DNA of 64,000 nucleotides from Crocinitomicaceae bacterium (GTDB lineage: Bacteria > Bacteroidota > Bacteroidia > Flavobacteriales_D > Crocinitomicaceae), in assembly GCA_023957475.1 (NCBI GenBank), contig JAMLHA010000004.1, positions 1 through 64,000 on the forward strand, read 5' to 3'. This document shows positions 27,246-35,500 of this stretch, in pieces (the stretch's first letter is position 1; each line of letters opens with the position of its first letter). The notes below the pieces were generated by a model, which saw only the letters and a program-made list of their open reading frames with translations, was not told the origin of the DNA and searched no databases. The translations under genes were made by a program, and so were the position numbers.

Positions 27246-27838
27246 ATGAATTATTAGAATCCTTTAGCTGGTCACAGGTATTCCGTGCATCAATGGTCTT
27301 GTTTGCTGTCATTGACATTATCGGCTCCATACCAATCATTATCAAAGTTCAAGAGAAATCAGGTAACATCAGCCCTATGAGAGCTAGCATAGTGTCTTTT
27401 GGCATTATGATTGGATTTTTAGTGCTTGGAGAATCCATTCTGAACATTTTTGGTGTAGATATTCGTTCATTCGCCGTTGCTGGTTCACTCATCATCTTTG
27501 CTTTAGCACTTGAAATGATAATGGGATGGAACTTATTTCGAGATGAGGTTAGTGGCAAAGTAGCTAGTGTTATTCCACTTGCTTTCCCGATCATTGCAGG
27601 CGCTGGAACACTCACAACATTGGTGGCTTTAAAGGCAGAATACAATGCAATCAATATTTTTATCGCAATTATTTTAAATGTCATTATCATCTATACGGTG
27701 TTGCGTTTAACAAATAAAATTGAACAATTATTGGGTGAAGGTGGAATTGCTATTGTGAAAAAAGCATTTGGTATCATTCTTTTAGCAATTGCATTAAAAT
27801 TATTTTCAACAAACATTACATTCTTATTTGCTAAATAA
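27242..27838 (+). CDS. MarC/UPF0056 family membrane protein
   Basis: A 198-aa inner-membrane protein with six hydrophobic segments and the MarC family pattern (FAVIDIIGSIPI near residues 22-33, then FGVDIRSFAVAGSLIIFALALEMI, PLAFPIIAGAGTLTTL). It is probably a transporter, but no substrate is established for the family and the old link to multiple antibiotic resistance is not supported by later work. It overlaps purN by four bases. Confidence 0.9.
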   Translation: MNELLESFSWSQVFRASMVLFAVIDIIGSIPIIIKVQEKSGNISPMRASIVSFGIMIGFLVLGESILNIFGVDIRSFAVAGSLIIFALALEMIMGWNLFRDEVSGKVASVIPLAFPIIAGAGTLTTLVALKAEYNAINIFIAIILNVIIIYTVLRLTNKIEQLLGEGGIAIVKKAFGIILLAIALKLFSTNITFLFAK

Positions 27839-27907
27839 TTCATAATCAAACAATTGAGCTGTTGAAAATTGTATCAATCTATTTTTTTAAAACATTTGTA
27901 TAATTAT

Positions 27908-27939
27908 TTGTTATTATTTTAAAGAATTTGTTATTTTTG
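27908..27939 (+). promoter_or_regulatory. Well-spaced Bacteroidota promoter
   Basis: TTG (27908-27910, within TTTG) is followed by 21 bases and then TATTTTTG (27932-27939). This is the clearest -33/-7 pair in the window. It drives the ACT-like protein gene at 27966. Confidence 0.65.
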
Positions 27940-27965
27940 CATGGTATTAATGAAAATTTAACTTT

Positions 27966-28628
27966 ATGGACTCAATTGGGAAAATTACTGAAGACATTAT
28001 TAATAGAAGTCCCTTTTTAAGAGAATCTATGACAGAAGGTCTAATCAACATTTCTGCATTAGCTCGAAAAATACAACCTGAAATAGAATCCGTTATAGGT
28101 AAAAAAGTAAAAGAAGGCGCGATCGTAATGGCTATCAAGAGAATGTCACCAGGTCTTTACCATAAGTTAAACATTAAAATCAAAAACGTATTGGGTGAAT
28201 TGGGTGATTTCATAGTTAGAAGCAATCTTTCTGATTTTACTTTTCACAATTCAGAATCTTTAGGTATGAAGCAATCTGAATTGATGCGTCAATTGAATAG
28301 TGAACCAGATGCTTTCTTTGCTTTTGTTAGAGGTGTTACCGAAACAACTGTTATAACAGGTGATAAGTACAACGGTTTAATTGAAAAGTTATTTGCCAAC
28401 GAAAAATTGATAACATCTACTCAAGATTTAGCATCAATTACGGTTAAATTGCCTCGTATTAATATCGAAATTTATGGTATTTACTATTACATTCTTAAGC
28501 AATTGGCTTGGGAAGGTATCAATATCATTGATGTTATTTCTACAGCAAATGAATTTACAGTGTTGGTTTCTCAAGACGATGTTGACAAGGCTTTTAAAAC
28601 CTTAATGCAGTTAAAAAGAGGTTTTTAA
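27966..28628 (+). CDS. Conserved ACT-domain-like protein
   Basis: A 220-aa protein that I assign only loosely. The N-terminal half (about residues 1-100) is helical with a possible winged-helix character (GLINISALARKIQPEIE, VKEGAIVMAIKRM). The C-terminal half (about 140-215) reads like an ACT domain related to the regulatory tail of aspartate kinase (SITVKLPRINIEIYGIYYYI, AWEGINIIDVISTANEFTVLVSQDDVDKAFKTL). ACT domains usually bind amino acids, so a ligand-sensing regulator is plausible but is an inference. It is transcribed alone and converges on the helicase gene, ending four bases past that gene's stop. Confidence 0.7.
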   Translation: MDSIGKITEDIINRSPFLRESMTEGLINISALARKIQPEIESVIGKKVKEGAIVMAIKRMSPGLYHKLNIKIKNVLGELGDFIVRSNLSDFTFHNSESLGMKQSELMRQLNSEPDAFFAFVRGVTETTVITGDKYNGLIEKLFANEKLITSTQDLASITVKLPRINIEIYGIYYYILKQLAWEGINIIDVISTANEFTVLVSQDDVDKAFKTLMQLKRGF

Positions 28629-31600
28629 TAATTCATTTTCACATCCCAACCCCTTTGTGACAATACTGAATAAGTAGTTATAAGTTCTATTGCATTCTTT
28701 ATTTGTGCAAATACATTGCTAATTATCAATTGGTTGCCTTTTATTTCGGGCTGAATACCGAGTGGAAACTCAATTTCATGTTCAAAATTGGATTGCTCCA
28801 ACTGGAACAACCATTTATAGAGTACTTGAATGGACTCATTGTCGCTCCACTGTACTGCTGATGAATGAATAGAACACACAAAATCAATTGTTTCAGAAGC
28901 TCTTGAAAAGAGTACATTCAAGCGGTTTCTTCCTGATTCGGTGTTCAACGGTCCAAAATGCAAACTAAATTTCCCTTCATCATCGGGTGCATACCCCAAA
29001 CTGATGATTAAATGCTCACATTCATCTCCTTGAACCTTTTCCAACGGCTTGATAAACAGCTTATTTTCATCAATTTTTTCTTGTATTATCGGCACCAAAT
29101 CACTTGGAATAGCTTTCCAAACTGCATCTACTTGTTCCATGGAAAAAGCAACAATACCAATTGTTTTTTCTTGTTTTAGATAACTTTTTAGTAATTCAAC
29201 AACCTTTTTTGCTTCCTCTACGTTGCGGCGATTAATAAATCTACCCGTATCACAAAAATGACGTTGGATACAACTTGTATTATTGGGAAAAGAAGGATAA
29301 ACAACCAAGTTGTTTTCATAAAAATTCTCATTGGAAAAAGCTATCAATGGCGCATGTTTACTTCTATAATGATGTGAAAGCGAATAATTGGTTAAATAAT
29401 AACTTGCATGATGCAACAAACTTACCACTTGTTTGGAACTTGATTGAAAATAACTTGTCGGATTCATTTGCTGTTCATCACCTGCGATAATAACATATTT
29501 ACTCCGTTGCAAAGCACCAACTCCATTCTGCAATGGCATTTGACTCGCTTCATCCATTATACACACATCAAACAATTCTTTGTCAAGTGGGAAAGTCTTT
29601 GCTAAACGTGTTGGATTGCTTAACCATACAGGTTTTAAGGCTTTAATCCACAAATAAGCATCCGATGACATCAATTCTCGCATTGTTGGATGTTGGCGTG
29701 TTTTAGCAAATTCTTTGACCAATACAGATTTTCCTTTCTTCAAACGTTGTTTCAGTAGTTTTTCTTCGGTCGTTAGCTTTGTTGAAGCTGTATTAATCAG
29801 CGCATTATACGCTTCAAATGTTTGTTTTACGTGATTTAAAATACGCTTTGCAACCAAACTATTTTCTTTCTTTTGCTCGTCAATTATTTTTAGTACACGT
29901 TGTTCCAACTCTTCTCCAGAAAACGATGAGAACGAAGGATAATGTGATTGAAAAATAACCTGATGTGATTTCAAAACATTTTGTAGATACAAGGAAAAAG
30001 TAGCACTTTGAGCCATGGCTTCACAAATAGCTGGTGTCAATTTTTTCAAATCTTGCTCCAATACAAGTAATTTGGGTAAATCAGATGTTATTTTATCCAA
30101 TTGCAACATGATGGATTGATTCGCATCAAGATTAAAACCTGTACGCAATTCATTTTTTAGCATTGAAATAGTTGATTCCAATTGTTGTAAAATAACTTTA
30201 TCCAATGATTTCAATTGATTGTAAACAGTCCATTTCTCTTTAGAAAATAGGTGTAAACTTGCTTTTATTTGATCAATCTCTGTTAAATCATAGACACCAA
30301 GTTCATTGAATTTTTGCTCCAACGTCACCAATTTTTGCTTGCTATTTCTATAATCTATCAATCGTTCTATAGCGTCCAATGCTTTCTCTTTAGGCAGTTG
30401 GTTTACTTTTTTCCATCGGCGATTAAATTGTATTTTTTTCAGCAATGAAGTTGACTCGCTCAATTCTTTAAGATGCGCTAACTGCAAATCAGAAGGAAGT
30501 TGTATCCAATCAGTCAAATTATTTTTGTCTTCCAATTGCTTTTGAGTCTGCTTGTATTTTTTAAATAGCTTATCGAATTTTTTTTGTGATTTTGATTCTG
30601 GTTCAATAATAGCTTTGTATTTCTTTGCCAATTCATTTTGAAACAACTGATAAACGATTTGTTGGTGTTGTAAAACAGCCAAATCATTATAGGTCAAACC
30701 TGGTATTTGTTGCTCAATTGATAAAACAATCTCTTTTAACTTTTTTATTTTATCTGCAAACAATCTCAATTCACTTTGCTGTAGAGCTGAAAGATTGAGT
30801 AGCGAGCTACTTTCTGCTAATTTTTCAGTATATAGTTTTTCAACTATTGATACTGTATGTTCAAAATCTCTTAATTCAGGTGGATTGGAAATAAAATTGG
30901 TTTCCTCAAAAAATTGAGCACTTGGTTTTGCCTCAATTGTTGCCTTTTTAAGTAATTTTTTCTTTAATTCATTAAATTCTTGAAAAGAAACTCCACCAAT
31001 CAATTCCGGTTGATTGAGCACATCAAGTATGAACTGTAAATTTTTTTCTAAATCGTTTCTTACGGAAATCTCTAATTTTTTCTCTATTTTATACGATTCA
31101 AAAAACTCCCAAGTCATTTTCAAATCTTGCAAAAATTGATGCGTGGTTAGTTCATCAGTATCAACAATTGCAACAACTCCTACACCATTTAACTCCAAAC
31201 GTTTTTTTACCACATCCAAAGCAGCTTTTTTTTCAGACACAAAAATTGTGGTGTAATCTCCTAAAATTGTTTTCGCAACAATATTGGTAAGCAATTGAGA
31301 TTTACCTGTTCCTGGCGGACCTTGTACCACGCAATTTTCATTGGCAAACAATTCCATTACATTCCAATGATCAACATCGTAGGGCAACAATGTTTCGTTT
31401 GTAAATTGCAATGTGGTTCTTTTTTTCTTTTCACCTGTTAGCAATTGAGCCAAAGCATCTGAATAATCATCTGCATCCAATAAACCTTGCAATTCCTTCA
31501 ACAAAACATAGCGATGGTGGTGAAAATTGCCAACAGATAAAAATTCGGTATTGATGGATTCCAATCCTGCAAGTTTTAGTGCTTCAAACACTTCTTCTTT

Positions 31601-31993
31601 CGATAAATTATCTAATTGAATCGCATATAAATCGTTCAACTTTTTAAGTAGAAACGGGTTTACAAAGCCTTCTTCTTCTTTTGGTAAAAGGCTAACTTGT
31701 TTTCTAACTTTATCGTTTTCAAAATCAAGAGGAATGAGCCAAATTGGCGTTTGAACAGATTGATTGTTGTATTCCCAATTTAAGTAACCTATTGTTTGAC
31801 AAAGCGGGTTTACTCCACTCTCTTTTATAGAAATTTGTGCTTCAGCAATCGTTTTTTCCAATGAATGGATCGGTAAAATTTCTTGAAACACCTGTTGTGT
31901 TGATACATTAAAAGACACGAGCAAATCATTCTTGTTGAATTCGCTTAATTGCAGCATCCAATCTTGTAATAATTGCTTTTCGTCTTTATTCAT
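28625..31993 (-). CDS. Large superfamily 1 helicase-like ATPase (AAA_11/AAA_12)
   Basis: A 1122-aa protein of the UPF1-like SF1 helicase group. Walker A is GPPGTGKSQLL (about residue 225), the Walker B/motif II is DEASQMP (about 812), and motif III/IV elements SLSHHYRSKHAPLIAFSNENFY follow. Motif V/VI are near QGDECEHLIISLGY and NVLFSRASETI. Between about 330 and 780 is a long, largely coiled-coil insertion. Related large helicases often end in a nuclease domain, but here only about 80 residues follow motif VI and no nuclease motif is seen. Function is unknown; such proteins occur both as housekeeping genes and in defence islands. Its neighbours do not look like defence genes. Confidence 0.85.
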   Translation of the reverse strand: MNKDEKQLLQDWMLQLSEFNKNDLLVSFNVSTQQVFQEILPIHSLEKTIAEAQISIKESGVNPLCQTIGYLNWEYNNQSVQTPIWLIPLDFENDKVRKQVSLLPKEEEGFVNPFLLKKLNDLYAIQLDNLSKEEVFEALKLAGLESINTEFLSVGNFHHHRYVLLKELQGLLDADDYSDALAQLLTGEKKKRTTLQFTNETLLPYDVDHWNVMELFANENCVVQGPPGTGKSQLLTNIVAKTILGDYTTIFVSEKKAALDVVKKRLELNGVGVVAIVDTDELTTHQFLQDLKMTWEFFESYKIEKKLEISVRNDLEKNLQFILDVLNQPELIGGVSFQEFNELKKKLLKKATIEAKPSAQFFEETNFISNPPELRDFEHTVSIVEKLYTEKLAESSSLLNLSALQQSELRLFADKIKKLKEIVLSIEQQIPGLTYNDLAVLQHQQIVYQLFQNELAKKYKAIIEPESKSQKKFDKLFKKYKQTQKQLEDKNNLTDWIQLPSDLQLAHLKELSESTSLLKKIQFNRRWKKVNQLPKEKALDAIERLIDYRNSKQKLVTLEQKFNELGVYDLTEIDQIKASLHLFSKEKWTVYNQLKSLDKVILQQLESTISMLKNELRTGFNLDANQSIMLQLDKITSDLPKLLVLEQDLKKLTPAICEAMAQSATFSLYLQNVLKSHQVIFQSHYPSFSSFSGEELEQRVLKIIDEQKKENSLVAKRILNHVKQTFEAYNALINTASTKLTTEEKLLKQRLKKGKSVLVKEFAKTRQHPTMRELMSSDAYLWIKALKPVWLSNPTRLAKTFPLDKELFDVCIMDEASQMPLQNGVGALQRSKYVIIAGDEQQMNPTSYFQSSSKQVVSLLHHASYYLTNYSLSHHYRSKHAPLIAFSNENFYENNLVVYPSFPNNTSCIQRHFCDTGRFINRRNVEEAKKVVELLKSYLKQEKTIGIVAFSMEQVDAVWKAIPSDLVPIIQEKIDENKLFIKPLEKVQGDECEHLIISLGYAPDDEGKFSLHFGPLNTESGRNRLNVLFSRASETIDFVCSIHSSAVQWSDNESIQVLYKWLFQLEQSNFEHEIEFPLGIQPEIKGNQLIISNVFAQIKNAIELITTYSVLSQRGWDVKMNY

Positions 31994-32097
31994 TTAGCTA
32001 AAGTAATTAATTTTAAGAAATAATTCAATGAATCAGAAAATCAGACTTCCACTAAATAAAAAAGTTATTTAAATGGGCAATGGATTAGAAAAAAACA

Positions 32098-33498
32098 TCA
32101 ATAATAAAATCCCAACACCGTTTGTTTAAACAATAACTGATATTTGGCTTGTATCAATTCTGATTTTGCTTGAAATAATTTGTTTTTAACTTCAATCAAC
32201 TGCGTATAAGTCGCATTTCCTGTTTCGTAGCGAACTTGGAAATTCTCACAATTCAATAACGCAGATGAATAGACTTTTTCTAACGCTTCTATTTGAGAAC
32301 TAGTATTTAGAATATCCATTGAAAGTTGCTCAATCTTTTGTTTCAATTGATTGTATTCATTTTGCTTGTTGATAAACAGCGATTGTAGTTCTAATTCTTT
32401 TATTTTTAGCTGATTTCGTGTAGCATTTTTGTTGAAAATCGGAATACTCAACGAAAAAGAAAGAGATTGATACAAGTTGTTGTTAAACTGTTCCCCAAAA
32501 GGTCTGGGAACATAGTCTCCATTAGCATTAAGCATCTTATTATTTCCCGAATATCCACTACCAACAGAACCACTCACTAAAATAGACGGATAATATCGCC
32601 CTTTCAATGATTTTATCAAATACATTTGTTTTTGAATACCTAATTCTATTTTAACAATTTCTGGTAGTGTGTATATAGCTGCATCAGCTAAAATCGTTTG
32701 CACTAATGAATCCTCATCCCGATAGCTGCTATCGAGAGAAGTGGGAATATCAAAACTATCACTAATTGAAATATTTAATAGTTGTTGGAGCAACAACTTA
32801 GAATAGCGCAAATCATTTTCTGCTTTTGTAATAGTGTAATTATCCAACTGCTTTTGAGCATCTATTTCCGATAATTCAAATTGTGTTGCTTGACGAGCCG
32901 AAACAAGTTCATGTATTCGTTTATATTGTAGTTCTGTTTTCAGAAAATTATCTTTTGCTAATTCAACAACTTCTTTATTGAGCAATACTTGTAAAAAAGT
33001 AGCTGATACATCAATTTTTATGTTACGCTGAAAAATTTCCTGCTCCAAAATACTTTCTTGTACGGCAATATTATTGACTTTTATAGAATAGAAATTTTGA
33101 AGTCCCGAAAACAATACGACACTACTACTCAAATAAAAGTTGTCAAACATAACTCTATTTGTCGCAAATTGATTAGTAAACAAGTCAATCGTCTGCCCCC
33201 AATTATAACCGTGTGTTACACCTGCATTTAACGAGGGAAGTAAATTTTGTTTTGAATTTTTGAGATTGACAGAAGCGATTTGAGAATTAATCAACCCCGA
33301 TTTTAATTTCAGATTATTTTGCAAAGCAGTATCAATGCAATTATCCAATGTCCAAACCTGCGCACAAGCGCAGTTTAAATTGACAATTAGCAAATGTACA
33401 ATTGACAATATCAAAATTGATACCCTAAATTTTGAATTGACAATGAGATAATTTACAATTGACAACGTCAGTATTTGATATTTCATTTTGTTAATCAT
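32098..33498 (-). CDS. TolC-family outer membrane channel protein
   Basis: An outer membrane efflux protein with two homologous TolC halves (VWTLDNCIDTALQNNLKLKSG at the start; SLSIPIFNKNATRNQLKIKELELQ in the second half) and long helical stretches. It is the outer channel of the type 1 exporter for the RiPP locus, with the HlyD adaptor and C39 ABC protein encoded upstream. The first 45 residues include an unusually long hydrophobic leader made of repeated Leu-Ser-Ile-Val-Asn-like units. These are encoded by the same AATTGACAAT repeats found in the flanking intergenic DNA. The signal peptide then ends at Ala-Cys-Ala-Gln. The exact start (33498, or the Met at residue 5) is uncertain. Confidence 0.88.
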   Translation of the reverse strand: MINKMKYQILTLSIVNYLIVNSKFRVSILILSIVHLLIVNLNCACAQVWTLDNCIDTALQNNLKLKSGLINSQIASVNLKNSKQNLLPSLNAGVTHGYNWGQTIDLFTNQFATNRVMFDNFYLSSSVVLFSGLQNFYSIKVNNIAVQESILEQEIFQRNIKIDVSATFLQVLLNKEVVELAKDNFLKTELQYKRIHELVSARQATQFELSEIDAQKQLDNYTITKAENDLRYSKLLLQQLLNISISDSFDIPTSLDSSYRDEDSLVQTILADAAIYTLPEIVKIELGIQKQMYLIKSLKGRYYPSILVSGSVGSGYSGNNKMLNANGDYVPRPFGEQFNNNLYQSLSFSLSIPIFNKNATRNQLKIKELELQSLFINKQNEYNQLKQKIEQLSMDILNTSSQIEALEKVYSSALLNCENFQVRYETGNATYTQLIEVKNKLFQAKSELIQAKYQLLFKQTVLGFYY

Positions 33499-33540
33499 CT
33501 AATTGTACATTTGTTCATTGTTCATTGTCAATTGTTATCA
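33363..33540. repeat. Dispersed AATTGACAAT-type repeats across tolC start
   Basis: Several degenerate copies of AATTGACAAT and its complement lie from about 33380 to 33540, spanning the first codons of the TolC gene and the gap to hlyD. The core CAATTG is palindromic. Related copies recur at 34794-34890, 34990-35010, 35426-35500 and 44197-44300. Confidence 0.7.
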
Positions 33541-34943
33541 AAAATTTTTCTGAATTGATTAAATATTCGGTCTGTTATCCGCAAATCTTCCGTTATGATT
33601 TCAGCTGTTCCGCCCATTTCAGGTGTATAATTTAATTCCTTGTTATAAGTAGTTTTTAATCCGTTTGTCAATGCTACTTTAACCAAATAATTTTCCTCAT
33701 TGGCAATGAGCGAAACTGATTGTACTTTTCCAACTAATTGACCGTATTCGTGAGCAGGAAAATTATCTATTTTCAACATTACTTTTTGCCCTGTTTTTAC
33801 TTTTCCGTAACCGCTTTTTGGAATTTTCAGTTGAGCAATATACGACTGATTGGAGGGTATGATTGCAAACAATGCTTTTCCCGATTCAATAAATTGATTT
33901 TCATTGATTGTCTGTAAATAGCTTAATTTTCCGTTAATCGGCGCACTCAATTGATAGGTGCGTGTCCATGTTTGCAAACTGTTTTCAATGGTTGAAAGCT
34001 GGGTTTCTATTTCAAGAAGCAATACCTTTCGCTTTTGCTCAAAAGTGAATTTCAAATCATTGAGTTGTTTTTCTAAATCGGTAATTGAAATAGCTGTTGA
34101 AATCTTACTTTTCTCTAAATTGTTGATTTCATTGATTGCTGTTTCGTAAGTGCGCTCTCGGTCAAAAAATTCTGCCTGTGAAATAATTCCTTTTTCGTAC
34201 AATGCTTTATCCGATTTAAACTTGTTTTCTGCATTATTTAGTAGTTTATGGCTACTGCTTAATTGTTTTGTAATGAATTGCTGCAATGCTTTTTGGTTGC
34301 TGATTTGTTTGGAAATATTGGCAATATTAAACGCTGTATTATCTTCATTGATAAGGTATTGATAATTTTTTAAAGCGGTCGTTAATGCTGAAACATTACT
34401 TTGCACATCTCCAAAGACCAATTCAGTTGGTACGATTTTTAGTTTTTCCAGTGAATTATTAGTGTATGCTTGTCTAATTTTAACAAGTTCAAGTGTTAAA
34501 AATCCCCTTGCACTATCTGAAAGCGTGCTTTTAATGGTTGCAATAACCTGTCCTTGTTTAATCGCTGTATTTTCTTTGTTTTTTAGAAACTCTATTTCTC
34601 CTGCTGATTTGGTGACTAATTTTATCGGTGGTTCTGCTGTTGTCAGTGTAGTAGTTCCCTTAATAACATCGGGATATTTAATCAACCACGCCAAAAACAG
34701 AAACAAGGCAATGATTCCGAAAATAAGCGAAATACCCCAACGAATCATCCAGTTGGGAACATGCGACAAGATTTCTTGTACCTCATCGGAACGAATTGAC
34801 AATGGTTCAATTGACAATGGTTCAATTGACAATGGTTCAATTGACAATGGTTCAATTGACAATGTACAATTATTAGTTGACAATGACTCAATGGGCAATT
34901 GACAATTTTCGGGGGAATCGCTATTTTGTATTTCTTTTTCCAT
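33528..34943 (-). CDS. HlyD-family membrane fusion protein of the RiPP exporter
   Basis: A periplasmic adaptor with one N-terminal membrane helix (about residues 72-92), biotinyl-lipoyl-like strands (PIKLVTKSAGEIEFLKNKENTAIKQGQ), a long alpha-hairpin (about 165-310) and a C-terminal beta-barrel (SAPINGKLSYLQ, then IAQLKIPKSGYGKVKTGQKVMLKI). It bridges the C39 ABC transporter and the TolC channel. The cytoplasmic N-terminus (about residues 20-55) contains a pentapeptide repeat Ser-Ile-Glu-Pro-Leu, four to five copies, encoded by a 15-bp tandem repeat. This segment is absent from ordinary HlyD proteins and looks like coding of a spreading intergenic repeat. Confidence 0.88.
   Translation of the reverse strand: MEKEIQNSDSPENCQLPIESLSTNNCTLSIEPLSIEPLSIEPLSIEPLSIRSDEVQEILSHVPNWMIRWGISLIFGIIALFLFLAWLIKYPDVIKGTTTLTTAEPPIKLVTKSAGEIEFLKNKENTAIKQGQVIATIKSTLSDSARGFLTLELVKIRQAYTNNSLEKLKIVPTELVFGDVQSNVSALTTALKNYQYLINEDNTAFNIANISKQISNQKALQQFITKQLSSSHKLLNNAENKFKSDKALYEKGIISQAEFFDRERTYETAINEINNLEKSKISTAISITDLEKQLNDLKFTFEQKRKVLLLEIETQLSTIENSLQTWTRTYQLSAPINGKLSYLQTINENQFIESGKALFAIIPSNQSYIAQLKIPKSGYGKVKTGQKVMLKIDNFPAHEYGQLVGKVQSVSLIANEENYLVKVALTNGLKTTYNKELNYTPEMGGTAEIITEDLRITDRIFNQFRKIFDNN
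34794..34864. repeat. 15-bp tandem repeat inside the hlyD coding region
   Basis: The unit AATTGACAATGGTTC is repeated four times exactly (34794-34853) and a partial fifth copy follows. Because 15 is a multiple of three, changes in copy number would lengthen or shorten the protein by five residues (SIEPL) without changing frame. Confidence 0.9.
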
Positions 34944-35003
34944 TTTTTTTATAATTGATAATTAACTTCGTTGAGGGCTTTGCCGTTGTACATTGATTAA
35001 TTG

Positions 35004-35369
35004 TCAATTGCTATGTGCTATATTTCGCTTTGTTGTATTAATTATAGAAATCAACATTCTTATTAATTCCTTTACTCTTGAGAATAAATCTTCAAAATCA
35101 TCTACTTGAATCAATTTTGTTTCATGCATCAGTTCAATCCAATATTCGGTCTCATTTGCTTCTTTTAGAGAAATTGCTAATTTGTGGATGAAATCTTTTT
35201 TACTTTCAGCTTGTTCTGCCTCTCGAATTAACGCCCCCACAGCTGTTCCACTTCTTAAAAATTGTTTAGACAATACAAATTCTCTCATTTCCCCATTTAG
35301 TTTTTTATTCATTTCTACAACCAAAACCGCAAACTCAAAACTCTTTCTTTTAATAACATTTTCTTTCAT
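35004..35369 (-). CDS. Four-helix bundle protein (S23/IVS family)
   Basis: A small helical protein of the four helix bundle family first seen in 23S rRNA intervening sequences (KSFEFAVLVVEMNKKL, KQFLRSGTAVGALIREAEQAESKKDFIHKLAISLKEANETEYWIELM). I use the MKENVIKRKSFEF start (35369); an earlier Met at 35429 would add 20 untypical residues. The family occurs widely in Bacteroidota, often inserted in unrelated operons, and its function is unknown. Here it lies between the hlyD and C39 ABC genes of the exporter, flanked on both sides by AATTGACAAT repeats, as if inserted as a small cassette. Confidence 0.88.
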   Translation of the reverse strand: MKENVIKRKSFEFAVLVVEMNKKLNGEMREFVLSKQFLRSGTAVGALIREAEQAESKKDFIHKLAISLKEANETEYWIELMHETKLIQVDDFEDLFSRVKELIRMLISIINTTKRNIAHSN

Positions 35370-35425
35370 TATACATCGTTTTCCAATCAAGTTAATCAAA
35401 AACAACATATCTAGCAAATAAATTG

Positions 35426-35500
35426 ACAATTATTCAATTGAAAATGTACAATTACCCAATTGTCAATTGTTTCATTGTACATTGTACATTGTCAACTCCC
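35426..35500. repeat. Inverted AATTGACAAT/ATTGTCAATT repeats
   Basis: Between the four-helix-bundle gene and the C39 ABC gene, copies of TTGACAATT lie in one direction (35433-35455) and ATTGTCAATTG, ATTGTACATTGTACATTGTCAA in the other (35458-35495). They could fold into a hairpin in the transcript. Confidence 0.6.

Noticed and set aside
28625-31993. Defence island around the SF1 helicase
   Set aside because: The neighbours (purN, marC, ACT-like protein) are not defence genes, and no restriction or nuclease gene is adjacent.
34462-34902. 146-aa plus-strand ORF opposite hlyD
   Set aside because: Its repeats (IDNGS) are the other-strand reading of the 15-bp repeat, and hlyD is well supported on the minus strand.
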